Below, piece by piece: positions 40,489 to 47,892 of a stretch of 48,473 nucleotides of DNA (the stretch's first letter is position 1; each line of letters begins with the position of its first letter). Under the pieces are notes generated by a model, which ran no database searches, was not told where the DNA came from, and saw only the letters and a list, made by a program, of their open reading frames with translations. Source of the stretch: JAUQQI01 sp040289115 (GTDB taxonomy: Bacteria; Chloroflexota; Dehalococcoidia; JAUQQI01); contig PSKS01000014.1 of the NCBI GenBank assembly GCA_040289115.1, positions 1 to 48,473 on the forward strand, in the 5' to 3' direction. Both the position numbers and the translations under genes were made by a program.

Positions 40489-41052
40489 TCAGCCCGCCGG
40501 TAGGTCCAGCTCCTGGGCCGTCTGCAGGCCGTTGCCCGTCACCGCGATCAGCTTGACCCGCGCCGGTCCCCCCGGAGACAGCGTTCCCCGGGTCCGGCCG
40601 AAGGGGTCCGTGTTGGGCAGAAACAACCCGGTTTCCGCCGAAGGGCCGGCTGGGCCCCCCGAAGGGTTCACCAGCGCCAGCACCACCGCATCGGGCACCG
40701 GCCGGCCCGCCTGGTCCAGCACGACGGCCTCCACCTCAAAGCCATGTTCGGATGCGGCCACCCTTACCCCAAGCCGGACGGCCTTAAGGTCCGCCGGGTC
40801 GGTCAGGTGGGCGAAGCGGGGCTCCACCGGCCCCTCGAAAAGCTCGGGGGAAACCTGTGCCGCCGGGGAGTTGGCCGCCGCGGGCTCTCTGGCACCGGGA
40901 AGGTCCGGCGGGCCCGGTCGGCCAGCCGACCTCAGGAGCGCCCCGAAGTCCCGGCTTCGCCCTGCCTGCTGAGGCCGATACAGGGGGGCCTTCGGCCCCC
41001 GGCTGAGGGGCTTTAGCCCGGTATTGGCAAGCCAAGTCGGTTTAACACCCAA
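40489..41052 (-). CDS. Unrecognised protein with C-terminal Ig-like fold, after flgE
   Basis: 187 residues. The first half is low-complexity, Pro/Ala/Arg-rich; the second (about 90-187) resembles a bacterial Ig-like (Big_1-type) beta domain: GFEVEAVVLDQAGRPVPDAVVLALV, then an alternating strand pattern to the end. No signal peptide, so if exported it would use the flagellar route. TTG start supported by GGAGGTGA just upstream. As the last gene of the rod/hook operon it may be a hook-associated or cap-like component; this is inference. Confidence 0.6.
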   Translation of the reverse strand: MGVKPTWLANTGLKPLSRGPKAPLYRPQQAGRSRDFGALLRSAGRPGPPDLPGAREPAAANSPAAQVSPELFEGPVEPRFAHLTDPADLKAVRLGVRVAASEHGFEVEAVVLDQAGRPVPDAVVLALVNPSGGPAGPSAETGLFLPNTDPFGRTRGTLSPGGPARVKLIAVTGNGLQTAQELDLPAG

Positions 41053-41064
41053 AGCTCACCTCCG

Positions 41065-42300
41065 TTACCGCTTGATGTTGGCCAGCTCCTGAAGGAGCTC
41101 ATCGGAGGCCGTCAGCACCCGGGCGTTGGCCTGGAAGCCCCGCTCGGCCATAATCAAGTTCGTAAACTCCCGGGCCAGGTCCACGTTGGACATCTCCAGC
41201 ACCCCGGCTATAATCTCGCCCCGCCCGCCGGTTCCGGCCGTTCCAACCTGGGGGTCTCCCGAGTTGGGCGAAAGGTCGTATAGGTTACTGCCCGCATGCG
41301 TCAGGCCCCCGGGGTTGACAAACCTGGCCAGCGCAATCTGGCCCAGGAGCCGCCGCTGGCCGTTGGAATAGATGCCGTAGACCTCCCCGTTGCTGGTGAT
41401 GCTGAAGGTGCTGAAACTTCCGGGGGAGCTTCCGTCCGTCTCAGCCGTAAGGTTGGTATTCCCGGCCGTCTGGGTCAGGGAGGTAAAGTTCAGGGCGATA
41501 TCCTGGGGCGTCTGGGGGGCGTAGCCAAGGGTGCCAGGGGTATACGTCACCCGGATGGTGCCGGTGTCGCCGGCGGTAACCCGGCCGTTGGCGTCAAAGG
41601 TCAGCGTCCCGCTCCCTGTTACCGCAACTCCGGCCGCGGTGGTGCTCACCGTCCAGCCCCAGGTGTCCGGACCCGTCCGGGTGAAGGTCACCGTAAGCTC
41701 GTGGGGATGGCCCAACGAGTCGTAGACCGTCATATTCAAGGTCACCGGGTCGGCCGACCCGGCCTTAAGGTTGCCGTCGATGCGGGCTTCGGCCGTGGCC
41801 TGGGCCACCATTCCCGCCCCGAGGGGCAGTGAAAGCGCCCCGAGTGGGCCTGCGGTATCCACCTGCCCGTTCTGGTCGGCGACCCAGCCCATAACTTTAA
41901 GGCCCGTGGCCGAGCTTACCACCGAGCCGTCGGGGCCGATGCTAAAAGCTCCGTCCCGGGTATAGAAGCGACGGGTGCCGTCGGTCACGATGAAAAACCC
42001 GTCCCCCTGGATCGCCAGGTCGGTGGGCTGGCCGGTGGTCTGAAAGGCCCCCTGGGTGTGCAGGGTATCGATGGCTCCGACCATGCTGCCAAGGCCCACC
42101 TGGGCCGGATTTATCCCGCCTCGGCCCTGGGGTTCGGGGGCCGAGCCCGGGCGTACGAGCTGACTGAGCATCTCCTGGAAGGTTATTCGCCCCGATTTAA
42201 AGGCAGTGGTATTGACGTTCGAAATGTTGTTGCCGATGACGTCCATGTACATCTGATGGTTGCGCAGTCCTGAGACCGCCGAAAACATAGACCTAAGCAT
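41065..42300 (-). CDS. flgE: Flagellar hook protein FlgE
   Basis: 411 residues. N-terminal rod/hook motif LRSMFSAVSGLRNHQMYMDVIGNNISNVNT, then the FlgE core (AFQTTGQPTDLAIQGDGFFIV), a beta-rich middle, and the C-terminal SNVDLAREFTNLIMAERGFQANARVLTASDELLQEL. It forms the universal joint between rod and filament. It follows flgD by 3 bp. Length is close to the E. coli protein. Confidence 0.95.
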   Translation of the reverse strand: MLRSMFSAVSGLRNHQMYMDVIGNNISNVNTTAFKSGRITFQEMLSQLVRPGSAPEPQGRGGINPAQVGLGSMVGAIDTLHTQGAFQTTGQPTDLAIQGDGFFIVTDGTRRFYTRDGAFSIGPDGSVVSSATGLKVMGWVADQNGQVDTAGPLGALSLPLGAGMVAQATAEARIDGNLKAGSADPVTLNMTVYDSLGHPHELTVTFTRTGPDTWGWTVSTTAAGVAVTGSGTLTFDANGRVTAGDTGTIRVTYTPGTLGYAPQTPQDIALNFTSLTQTAGNTNLTAETDGSSPGSFSTFSITSNGEVYGIYSNGQRRLLGQIALARFVNPGGLTHAGSNLYDLSPNSGDPQVGTAGTGGRGEIIAGVLEMSNVDLAREFTNLIMAERGFQANARVLTASDELLQELANIKR

Positions 42301-42303
42301 CTC

Positions 42304-42708
42304 TTAGCCTTCCTCCGACAGGATTTTCCGCACCGTCCCGAAGGGAACGGTCTTATCGCCGACTTTAAGACTTACGGTCCCGGCCATATCCACTAGCACC
42401 GCCGAAACCCGGCCCGACACCACCTTGCCGTCCACCTCAGCCTCCACCATCCGACCGATGAGGCCCCCGGCGGCCGCCAGCTGCTGGGTCGTCTGGGCCT
42501 GTTTAAATTCCTGGCCGAGGTTTTCTAACTGTTCTAAGACCGCAAACTGCGCCAGCTGGGCGATAAAATCCCGGTCCTCCATCGGCCGCATCGGGTCCTG
42601 GTTGCGAAGCTGGGCGACCAGAAGCTGCAGGAATTGATCCTTGAGCACCACGGATCCCCCAGCCGGATGGGCCTGTCCAGTGCCGTTTACGGGACTCACT
42701 TTGGTCAT
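42304..42708 (-). CDS. flgD: Flagellar hook-capping protein FlgD
   Basis: 134 residues comprising the conserved N-terminal part (LKDQFLQLLVAQLRNQDPMRPMEDRDFIAQLAQFAVLEQL) and a short beta tail; the Ig/FnIII cap domains of longer FlgD proteins are missing, as in many Gram-positive types. It acts as scaffold for hook assembly. AAGGAGG lies 9 nt before the ATG. Confidence 0.94.
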   Translation of the reverse strand: MTKVSPVNGTGQAHPAGGSVVLKDQFLQLLVAQLRNQDPMRPMEDRDFIAQLAQFAVLEQLENLGQEFKQAQTTQQLAAAGGLIGRMVEAEVDGKVVSGRVSAVLVDMAGTVSLKVGDKTVPFGTVRKILSEEG

Positions 42709-42722
42709 AGGCTTTAACCTCC

Positions 42723-43985
42723 TTAAGCTTTCCGGTCGATGAGGCGGCCCGGGCCCACCGCCTCTGGCTCAGGCCCCGCCGGTACCCCAACAGCCGACGC
42801 CAACGCGCCCGGCGGGGCCGGTGGCCTGAGAACGCCTCGACCCCGGCCGCCGCGGGATTCCCGGTCGTGGATCCCACCCCACGGGTCGAAAACGGCCAGC
42901 CCGGCCAGGGTCATTCCCCGGCCGGCCAGCGCCTCCTTGAGTCCGTCCAGGGCGCCGGCCAGCAGGTTGTAGGCCGCCGCCGTCTGGGGCCTCAGCTCGA
43001 CCTCAAAGCTGCCCTCCGGCCGGAGCCGAACCTTGAGCTCGACCCGGCCCAACTCCGGCGGCTCCAAGTGCAGCCAGAAGACCGTTTGGCCTGGCCCCTC
43101 CCGAACCAACCGGGCCGCCAGCACCGACGCCTGTTCGGCCAAGGCCCCGGGACTCGCCGCTGGCGTTGGCCCCTCTGACCGAGGGGTAAAGGCCCCCGCC
43201 GAACCCGCCACGGCCCCAAGCCTTTCGGCCACGGGCTGAAGCAGCTGGGACAGTTCGGCGCCGGACCGCATTGCCGGTTCCCCACCAGCCGGCGGTCCGG
43301 CGGGGGGTGAAACCGCCGCCTGGGGCATGTCCGCTGGAGCCGGCCGAGGATGAACCGGCGCATCATTGGTGCGACCGGACAAATGCGGGTCGGCCCTGGG
43401 AATGCCCGCCGATTCCGGGTCTTTAAAGCCCACCGGGTTTCCCCCCGAGACAGGCATCGGCGCGGGCGCCGCGGGCAGCGCCGATGCGGGTTCGTTGCCC
43501 GCCTGAGGCAACCCTGGGGAGCGAAGACCGAAATCTTCGGCGCCAGCCTGGATCCCTTGGAAATCGGCGTTGTCGGCAGGGCGAAGACTGACACCTTCGG
43601 CGCCGGCCTCGGCCGGGTCGGCGGGCGGGGTTTGGACCGCCCTGCCGGACGGCTGACTGGCTATCCGGTCTCCGGCAAAGACCACGGTCGGCTTTTCGCC
43701 GGCCGCGGCCGCCGGCCCGGTCGCAGCTGTCGTTTCCGAACCTACCCGCCCGGTTCCAAGCATCAACTTGCCATCCCCGGGGCCCGAGTCCAAGGGCCAC
43801 GGCGGGACTGCCCCGCCCGGCTCCCAGCCGCCGTCCCCGGGGCTAGGAGCCTCGTCGGCCGGGCCGAGCAACCCGGCGAGGACCGCGGCCAGCAGGCCCA
43901 GGAAATCGCCGGTCGCTGGGGGTACCTGGGGGCCGGTCTTGCTCCCGGGCGGACCGGGGGGCAACGTCGCCCCAACCGCCCCCAC
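42723..43985 (-). CDS. fliK: Flagellar hook-length control protein FliK
   Basis: Secreted molecular ruler that switches export from hook to filament. A long Pro/Ala/Gly-rich N-terminal region (about 1-270) precedes the Flg_hook domain (about 285-375; LHLEPPELGRVELKVRL). The coordinates start at GTG 43985, but translation more likely begins at CTG 44016-44018: AAAGGAGGTG lies 7 nt upstream and the added residues read MTNVALAPDLP. That CTG overlaps the TGA of the previous gene. Confidence 0.88.
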   Translation of the reverse strand: MGAVGATLPPGPPGSKTGPQVPPATGDFLGLLAAVLAGLLGPADEAPSPGDGGWEPGGAVPPWPLDSGPGDGKLMLGTGRVGSETTAATGPAAAAGEKPTVVFAGDRIASQPSGRAVQTPPADPAEAGAEGVSLRPADNADFQGIQAGAEDFGLRSPGLPQAGNEPASALPAAPAPMPVSGGNPVGFKDPESAGIPRADPHLSGRTNDAPVHPRPAPADMPQAAVSPPAGPPAGGEPAMRSGAELSQLLQPVAERLGAVAGSAGAFTPRSEGPTPAASPGALAEQASVLAARLVREGPGQTVFWLHLEPPELGRVELKVRLRPEGSFEVELRPQTAAAYNLLAGALDGLKEALAGRGMTLAGLAVFDPWGGIHDRESRGGRGRGVLRPPAPPGALASAVGVPAGPEPEAVGPGRLIDRKA

Positions 43986-44014
43986 TGGCAGGTCTGGAGC
44001 AAGGGCTACGTTGG

Positions 44015-45196
44015 TCAGTGCTTCACCTCCTTTCCGCGGCCCTGAGCCGCCAGGGCCTTGAGGGCGGATACGATGGGGCTTACCCGGCCGCCCGACTTAA
44101 AAAGGGCGTGGTCGGTGAAGGCCCGGTCGTAGCCGCCCCCCTCTTCGTTGGCGATTATCCAGTAGGAGTAAGCGAAGTAGTACGGTTCCCGCCGGTCCAT
44201 GTACCGGTAGGCGTCCACTACCCGGCGAACCTGCTCTGCCTCGGAGAGGGGCGGGAACCGCTTGTCCTCGTGGGCACCGGGATACGCGCCCCCCTCGGTT
44301 CCGATGATCGGCATCGGCCGGCCCAGCTTTTCCCGGATGATCCGGTCGTACCAGCGGAACTTGAGGTAACCGTTGCTGTCTTCGGCGTAGTCCAGCGGGT
44401 GGTTGAACATGTAGTTGTGCATCGAGAGCCAGGCCCGGTCCAGGGCGTCCGCCTCCCCCCGGGCGACCAGTCGGTCCAGGGCGATCCGCAGAAACTCCAG
44501 GTCGTCCATATTGCCGCCGGGGGCCAGGGCTCCGAAGCCCGGGTAGCCTCCGTTGTGCGCCACCACCCGGGCGGCCGGGACCCACCGGTCCAAGTACTTG
44601 TCCACGTCAGGGCGACCCTCGGGGTTCTCAACATTAAGATTCGGCTCGTTGTAGAGCTGGTAATAGTAAACCCCAAGCCTTACGTAATGCCGGACCAGGG
44701 CGGCCAGGTCCCCCTGAATCGGCCGGCCGTTGGGGGTGTAGATGCGCATAATGGGCATGATCCCGTTTTCTACCAGTCGCTTAACGAGGTAGTCGTTGTC
44801 CCCGATTCTGGCGTCCTCGTTTAAGAAAACCACCCACTTTATGCCCATCTCCTTGGCCTCCCGGACGAACCGGTCCACCACCTCCGGCGGCTGGCGCAGG
44901 GTGGGAATCCAGTGGATTCCCCAGCCGTTGTCCCCCGGCGGCCGGGGAAAATCCTCAAGCCTTAACGGGGCCGTGCCTACCCTTCCCGGTGCCGCTGGGG
45001 CCAGGGCCGCCCCCGGGGGCAGGGTCTCGGCCTTCGGGTTCGATGCGGCCGGCCTGGCCCGGATCGAATCGGACATAAGTTGCGAAAACTTATGTCCGGG
45101 CTGTGCTAGCCGGGAGGACCGGGCCGACCAGACCCGGGGCAGAATTACGGGTCGGCGGCGCACCAGGGGCACGAGCATTCCGAACTGACCGGCCAC
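44015..45196 (-). CDS. GH-A clan-like TIM-barrel protein inside the flagellar operon
   Basis: 393 residues. After an Arg/Pro-rich N-terminal region (about 1-90) without a clear signal peptide comes a barrel with LYNEPNLNVEN (acid/base Glu) and MPIIGTEGGAYPG (nucleophile Glu), the same pair as in the gene at 16924-18150. The family and substrate are unknown. The GTG directly follows the flgB stop (TAAGTG), and its own end contains the ribosome-binding site of fliK, so it is fully built into the operon. A local wall or exopolysaccharide hydrolase acting during flagellum growth is possible. Confidence 0.75.
   Translation of the reverse strand: MAGQFGMLVPLVRRRPVILPRVWSARSSRLAQPGHKFSQLMSDSIRARPAASNPKAETLPPGAALAPAAPGRVGTAPLRLEDFPRPPGDNGWGIHWIPTLRQPPEVVDRFVREAKEMGIKWVVFLNEDARIGDNDYLVKRLVENGIMPIMRIYTPNGRPIQGDLAALVRHYVRLGVYYYQLYNEPNLNVENPEGRPDVDKYLDRWVPAARVVAHNGGYPGFGALAPGGNMDDLEFLRIALDRLVARGEADALDRAWLSMHNYMFNHPLDYAEDSNGYLKFRWYDRIIREKLGRPMPIIGTEGGAYPGAHEDKRFPPLSEAEQVRRVVDAYRYMDRREPYYFAYSYWIIANEEGGGYDRAFTDHALFKSGGRVSPIVSALKALAAQGRGKEVKH
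45070..45098. repeat. Intragenic perfect inverted repeat, 12-bp arms
   Basis: CGGACATAAGTT (45070-45081), loop GCGAA, AACTTATGTCCG (45087-45098), in the N-terminal linker of the GH-A-like gene, where it encodes part of GHKFSQLMSDS (about residues 33-42). It is clearly AT-richer than the flanking sequence. Confidence 0.85.
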
Positions 45197-45571
45197 TTAA
45201 CGGCGGCCCTCCGTTATAGCCAATCTGAGAAGCCCCAGCCGCCGGCTCATCACCTGGGTCAGGGCGGCATAGCGCAGGACCGTATCGTTAAGCAGGGTAA
45301 GCTGCTGGTCCAGGTCCACATTGTTGCCGTCGTTGCGCATAGTGGTCGACCCGTCCACTTGGAGCCTGGGCCCAAGCTCCTGGGGGTCGAAAGTTCCGGC
45401 CCTGAGGGCCTGCCGCAGCCGGTCCTCAAAGCGGACCCTGAGCCCCTTGTAGCCTGGGGTATCGATGTTGGCCAGGTTGCTGGCGATGGCCCGCTGGCGC
45501 AGGCTCAAACCCTTAAGGGCGGCCCCGATAACCTGGTCGACCGGTCCCGTAAAGAAATCCTGCGAGCTCAC
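45197..45571 (-). CDS. flgB: Flagellar proximal rod protein FlgB
   Basis: 124 residues with the family pattern: LSLRQRAIASNLANIDTPGYKGLRVRFEDRLRQAL, then MRNDGNNVDLDQQLTLLNDTVLRY. It forms the base of the rod. Usually flgC and fliE follow flgB; here the GH-A-like gene follows instead, so flgC lies elsewhere. Start GTG overlaps the transglycosylase stop (GTGA). Confidence 0.93.
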   Translation of the reverse strand: MSSQDFFTGPVDQVIGAALKGLSLRQRAIASNLANIDTPGYKGLRVRFEDRLRQALRAGTFDPQELGPRLQVDGSTTMRNDGNNVDLDQQLTLLNDTVLRYAALTQVMSRRLGLLRLAITEGRR

Positions 45572-46131
45572 AGGTTCACCCCCTCCTGGCGGTATCGGTC
45601 AAAGAGGGCCTTTACCAGCCTGACGAACTTGCGGGTTTCGGCGTAGGGCGGCACCCCGCCGAAGCGGTCCACGGCCCCCGGCCCGGCGTTATAGGCGGCC
45701 AGGGCCAGGTCGAGGTTGCCCCGGTAGCGGTCGAGCAGCTCCCGCAAAAGCCTGGTGCCCCCGAAGACGTTCTCCGCCGGGTCGAAGGGGTCCTTGACCC
45801 CCAGCCGGCGGGCGGTGCCGGGCATGAGCTGCATGAGGCCCATCGCCCCAGCCGGGGAGACGGCCTGGGGGTTGCCGCCGGACTCCACCTGAATGACGGC
45901 CCGGATAAGCCGGGGGTCTACCCCGTAGCGGTCGGCGGCCGCCGCCACCACCTCCCCGTAGGTCGGGGCGCCGCCCGGGGCGGGTCCGGTCCCCTCCCGG
46001 GCAAGCCTGACCGCGAGCAGCCGGCCGAAGTCCCCCCGCTGGCTGGTCACGGCCGTGCGGCCCCGTTCGGCCAACCCCTGCAACGCCTGACTGAGCATCA
46101 GGACGAGGAGGTCAGCTAACGGCCCGACCAC
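45568..46131 (-). CDS. Lytic transglycosylase (SLT domain)
   Basis: 187 residues; the SLT domain (about 57-175) shows the catalytic Glu in RAVIQVESGGNP, then GAMGLMQLMPGTARRLGV and ALAAYNAGPGAVDRFGG. It would cut peptidoglycan to let the rod through, replacing the muramidase half of FlgJ. No classical signal peptide is visible; the N-terminal helix is short. The GTG start overlaps fliJ by 20 bp; a slightly later ATG (LSQALQGL) is an alternative. Confidence 0.9.
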   Translation of the reverse strand: MVGPLADLLVLMLSQALQGLAERGRTAVTSQRGDFGRLLAVRLAREGTGPAPGGAPTYGEVVAAAADRYGVDPRLIRAVIQVESGGNPQAVSPAGAMGLMQLMPGTARRLGVKDPFDPAENVFGGTRLLRELLDRYRGNLDLALAAYNAGPGAVDRFGGVPPYAETRKFVRLVKALFDRYRQEGVNL

Positions 46132-46558
46132 CCCCGTACCTCCGGCGCCAATGGCGGCTGCTTACCACGTCGTCCAGAAACTGCTGTTCCCGCCGGCGTA
46201 GACCAGCCAGCATGGTTGCCTCAAACTCTTCTTTAAGCTTAAGTAGCATCTTGTGCTCCTTTTCGGCGGCCAGAAGCTCCTCCCGTTTCTGGGCAAGCTG
46301 CCCTTCCAGGTCGGCGATAGCCCGGCTGAGCTCTTCCGCCCGGGCCTTGAGGCGGTCCAGGTACGCAAAGGCCGTGGGGAGGACCTCCAATTGGGCCCGG
46401 GCCAGCCCTTCCAGGGCCGCCGTCTGCTCGCGCTTTAAGGCCTCGTAGCCGGCCCTGGCCGCCTGCAGGCTCCGCTCCAGGGCCGAAAGCTCCAGGGTGA
46501 GCAGGTCCACCAGCTGTTCGGTAAACTGAAGCAGACCATCCAGCTTGAACCGGGTCAT
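46112..46558 (-). CDS. fliJ: Flagellar export chaperone FliJ
   Basis: 148 residues, almost entirely coiled coil (about 10-130), with the family tail RRREQQFLDDVV. FliJ inserts in the FliI hexamer and helps drive export. The ATG overlaps the fliI stop (ATGA). Identification rests on size, coiled coil and position after fliI. Confidence 0.85.
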   Translation of the reverse strand: MTRFKLDGLLQFTEQLVDLLTLELSALERSLQAARAGYEALKREQTAALEGLARAQLEVLPTAFAYLDRLKARAEELSRAIADLEGQLAQKREELLAAEKEHKMLLKLKEEFEATMLAGLRRREQQFLDDVVSSRHWRRRYGGGRAVS

Positions 46559-47892
46559 GGCCGGGCGCCCCCGAGGATTCTGGCCAGTCGCCCCAAGGTT
46601 TCTTCGAAGGGGGTCCTTTCGTTGGGGGGTTGGCGGAGAAACTCCCGGATGGCCGGCAGAAGGTCGATGGCCAGGTCCACCTCCGGATTGGTTCCCCGGA
46701 CGTAGGCCCCGATATTGATGAGGTCTTCGGCCGCCCGGTAGGTGGCCAGGACCTGGCGGAGGCGGCTGGCTAGGGCCAGGTGGGATGGGTCCACCACCGC
46801 CGGCATCACCCGGCTCACGCTTTCGAGGATATCGATGGCCGGGTAGTGGTTTTCGGTGGCCAGCCGGCGGGAGAGCTGGATGTGGCCGTCCAGGATGCTC
46901 CGGACGGTGTCGGCGATGGGGTCGAGGGGGTCGTCGCCCTCGGTGAGGACAGTGTAAAAGCCGGTGATGCTGCCCCGGGGGCCAGTACCGGCCCGTTCCA
47001 GTAGTTTGGGCAGGAGCCCGAAAACCGAAGGCGGGTAGCCCTTCACCGTTGGGGGTTCGCCGGCGGCAAGGCCCACCTCCCGCTGGGCCATGGCCAGCCG
47101 GGTCAGCGAGTCCATCAGCAAGGTCACATGGGCTCCCCGGTCCCGGAAATACTCAGCGATGGCGGTAGCCACCCAGGCGGCCTTGAGGCGCATTAGGGCC
47201 GGCTGGTCCGAGGTGGAAACCACCACCACGCTCCGCCGGAGCCCCTCTGGGCCCAGGTCACCCTCGATGAAATCCTGCACCTCCCGGCCCCGCTCCCCGA
47301 TGAGGGCTACGACGCTGACGTCGGCGGCGGTGTGCCGGGCGACCATCCCCAGCAGGGTGGACTTGCCCACCCCGCTTCCGGCGAAGATGCCCACCCGCTG
47401 CCCTTTACCGCAGGTCAAAAGGCCGTCAATGGCCCGGATCCCCGTAACCAGGGGCTCGGTGATCCGGGCCCGTTTTAAGGGCTCGGGGGGCGACTGAAGC
47501 AGGTAGGTCTGCTCGGAGACCTCCAGGGGGCCGAGGCCGTCGATGGGCCGGCAGAACCCATCCACCACCCGCCCCAGCAGACCTTCCCCGACCGGGACCG
47601 TAAAGAGCCGGTGTCCGGGCACGATGACACTGCCAGGCCGAATCCCCTGCATCTCCCCAAAGGGCATCAGCACCAGCCGGCTCTCGCCCCCGTGCTCCCG
47701 GAAGCCCACCACCTCGGCCGTCACCCGGGTGCCGGCCGGGGGCGAGTAGATGTGGCAGATCTCCCCTACCGGCAGCGCTAAGCCCACCGCCTCAATGCTC
47801 AGGCCGATGACCTGCACCACCCGCCCCTGCCGCCGGATGGGCGGCCCCTCTCGAAGGATTTCCAGATAGCGGCGCAGGTCCACCCTGCTCAC
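46555..47892 (-). CDS. fliI: Flagellum-specific ATPase FliI
   Basis: F1-like ATPase of the flagellar type III export apparatus, 445 residues. Walker A GSGVGKST (172-179), Walker B VTLLMDSLTR (256-265) and the FliI signature region GEPPTVKGYPPSVFGLLPKLLER are present. Start GTG overlaps the fliH stop (GTGA). Confidence 0.97.
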   Translation of the reverse strand: MSRVDLRRYLEILREGPPIRRQGRVVQVIGLSIEAVGLALPVGEICHIYSPPAGTRVTAEVVGFREHGGESRLVLMPFGEMQGIRPGSVIVPGHRLFTVPVGEGLLGRVVDGFCRPIDGLGPLEVSEQTYLLQSPPEPLKRARITEPLVTGIRAIDGLLTCGKGQRVGIFAGSGVGKSTLLGMVARHTAADVSVVALIGERGREVQDFIEGDLGPEGLRRSVVVVSTSDQPALMRLKAAWVATAIAEYFRDRGAHVTLLMDSLTRLAMAQREVGLAAGEPPTVKGYPPSVFGLLPKLLERAGTGPRGSITGFYTVLTEGDDPLDPIADTVRSILDGHIQLSRRLATENHYPAIDILESVSRVMPAVVDPSHLALASRLRQVLATYRAAEDLINIGAYVRGTNPEVDLAIDLLPAIREFLRQPPNERTPFEETLGRLARILGGARP

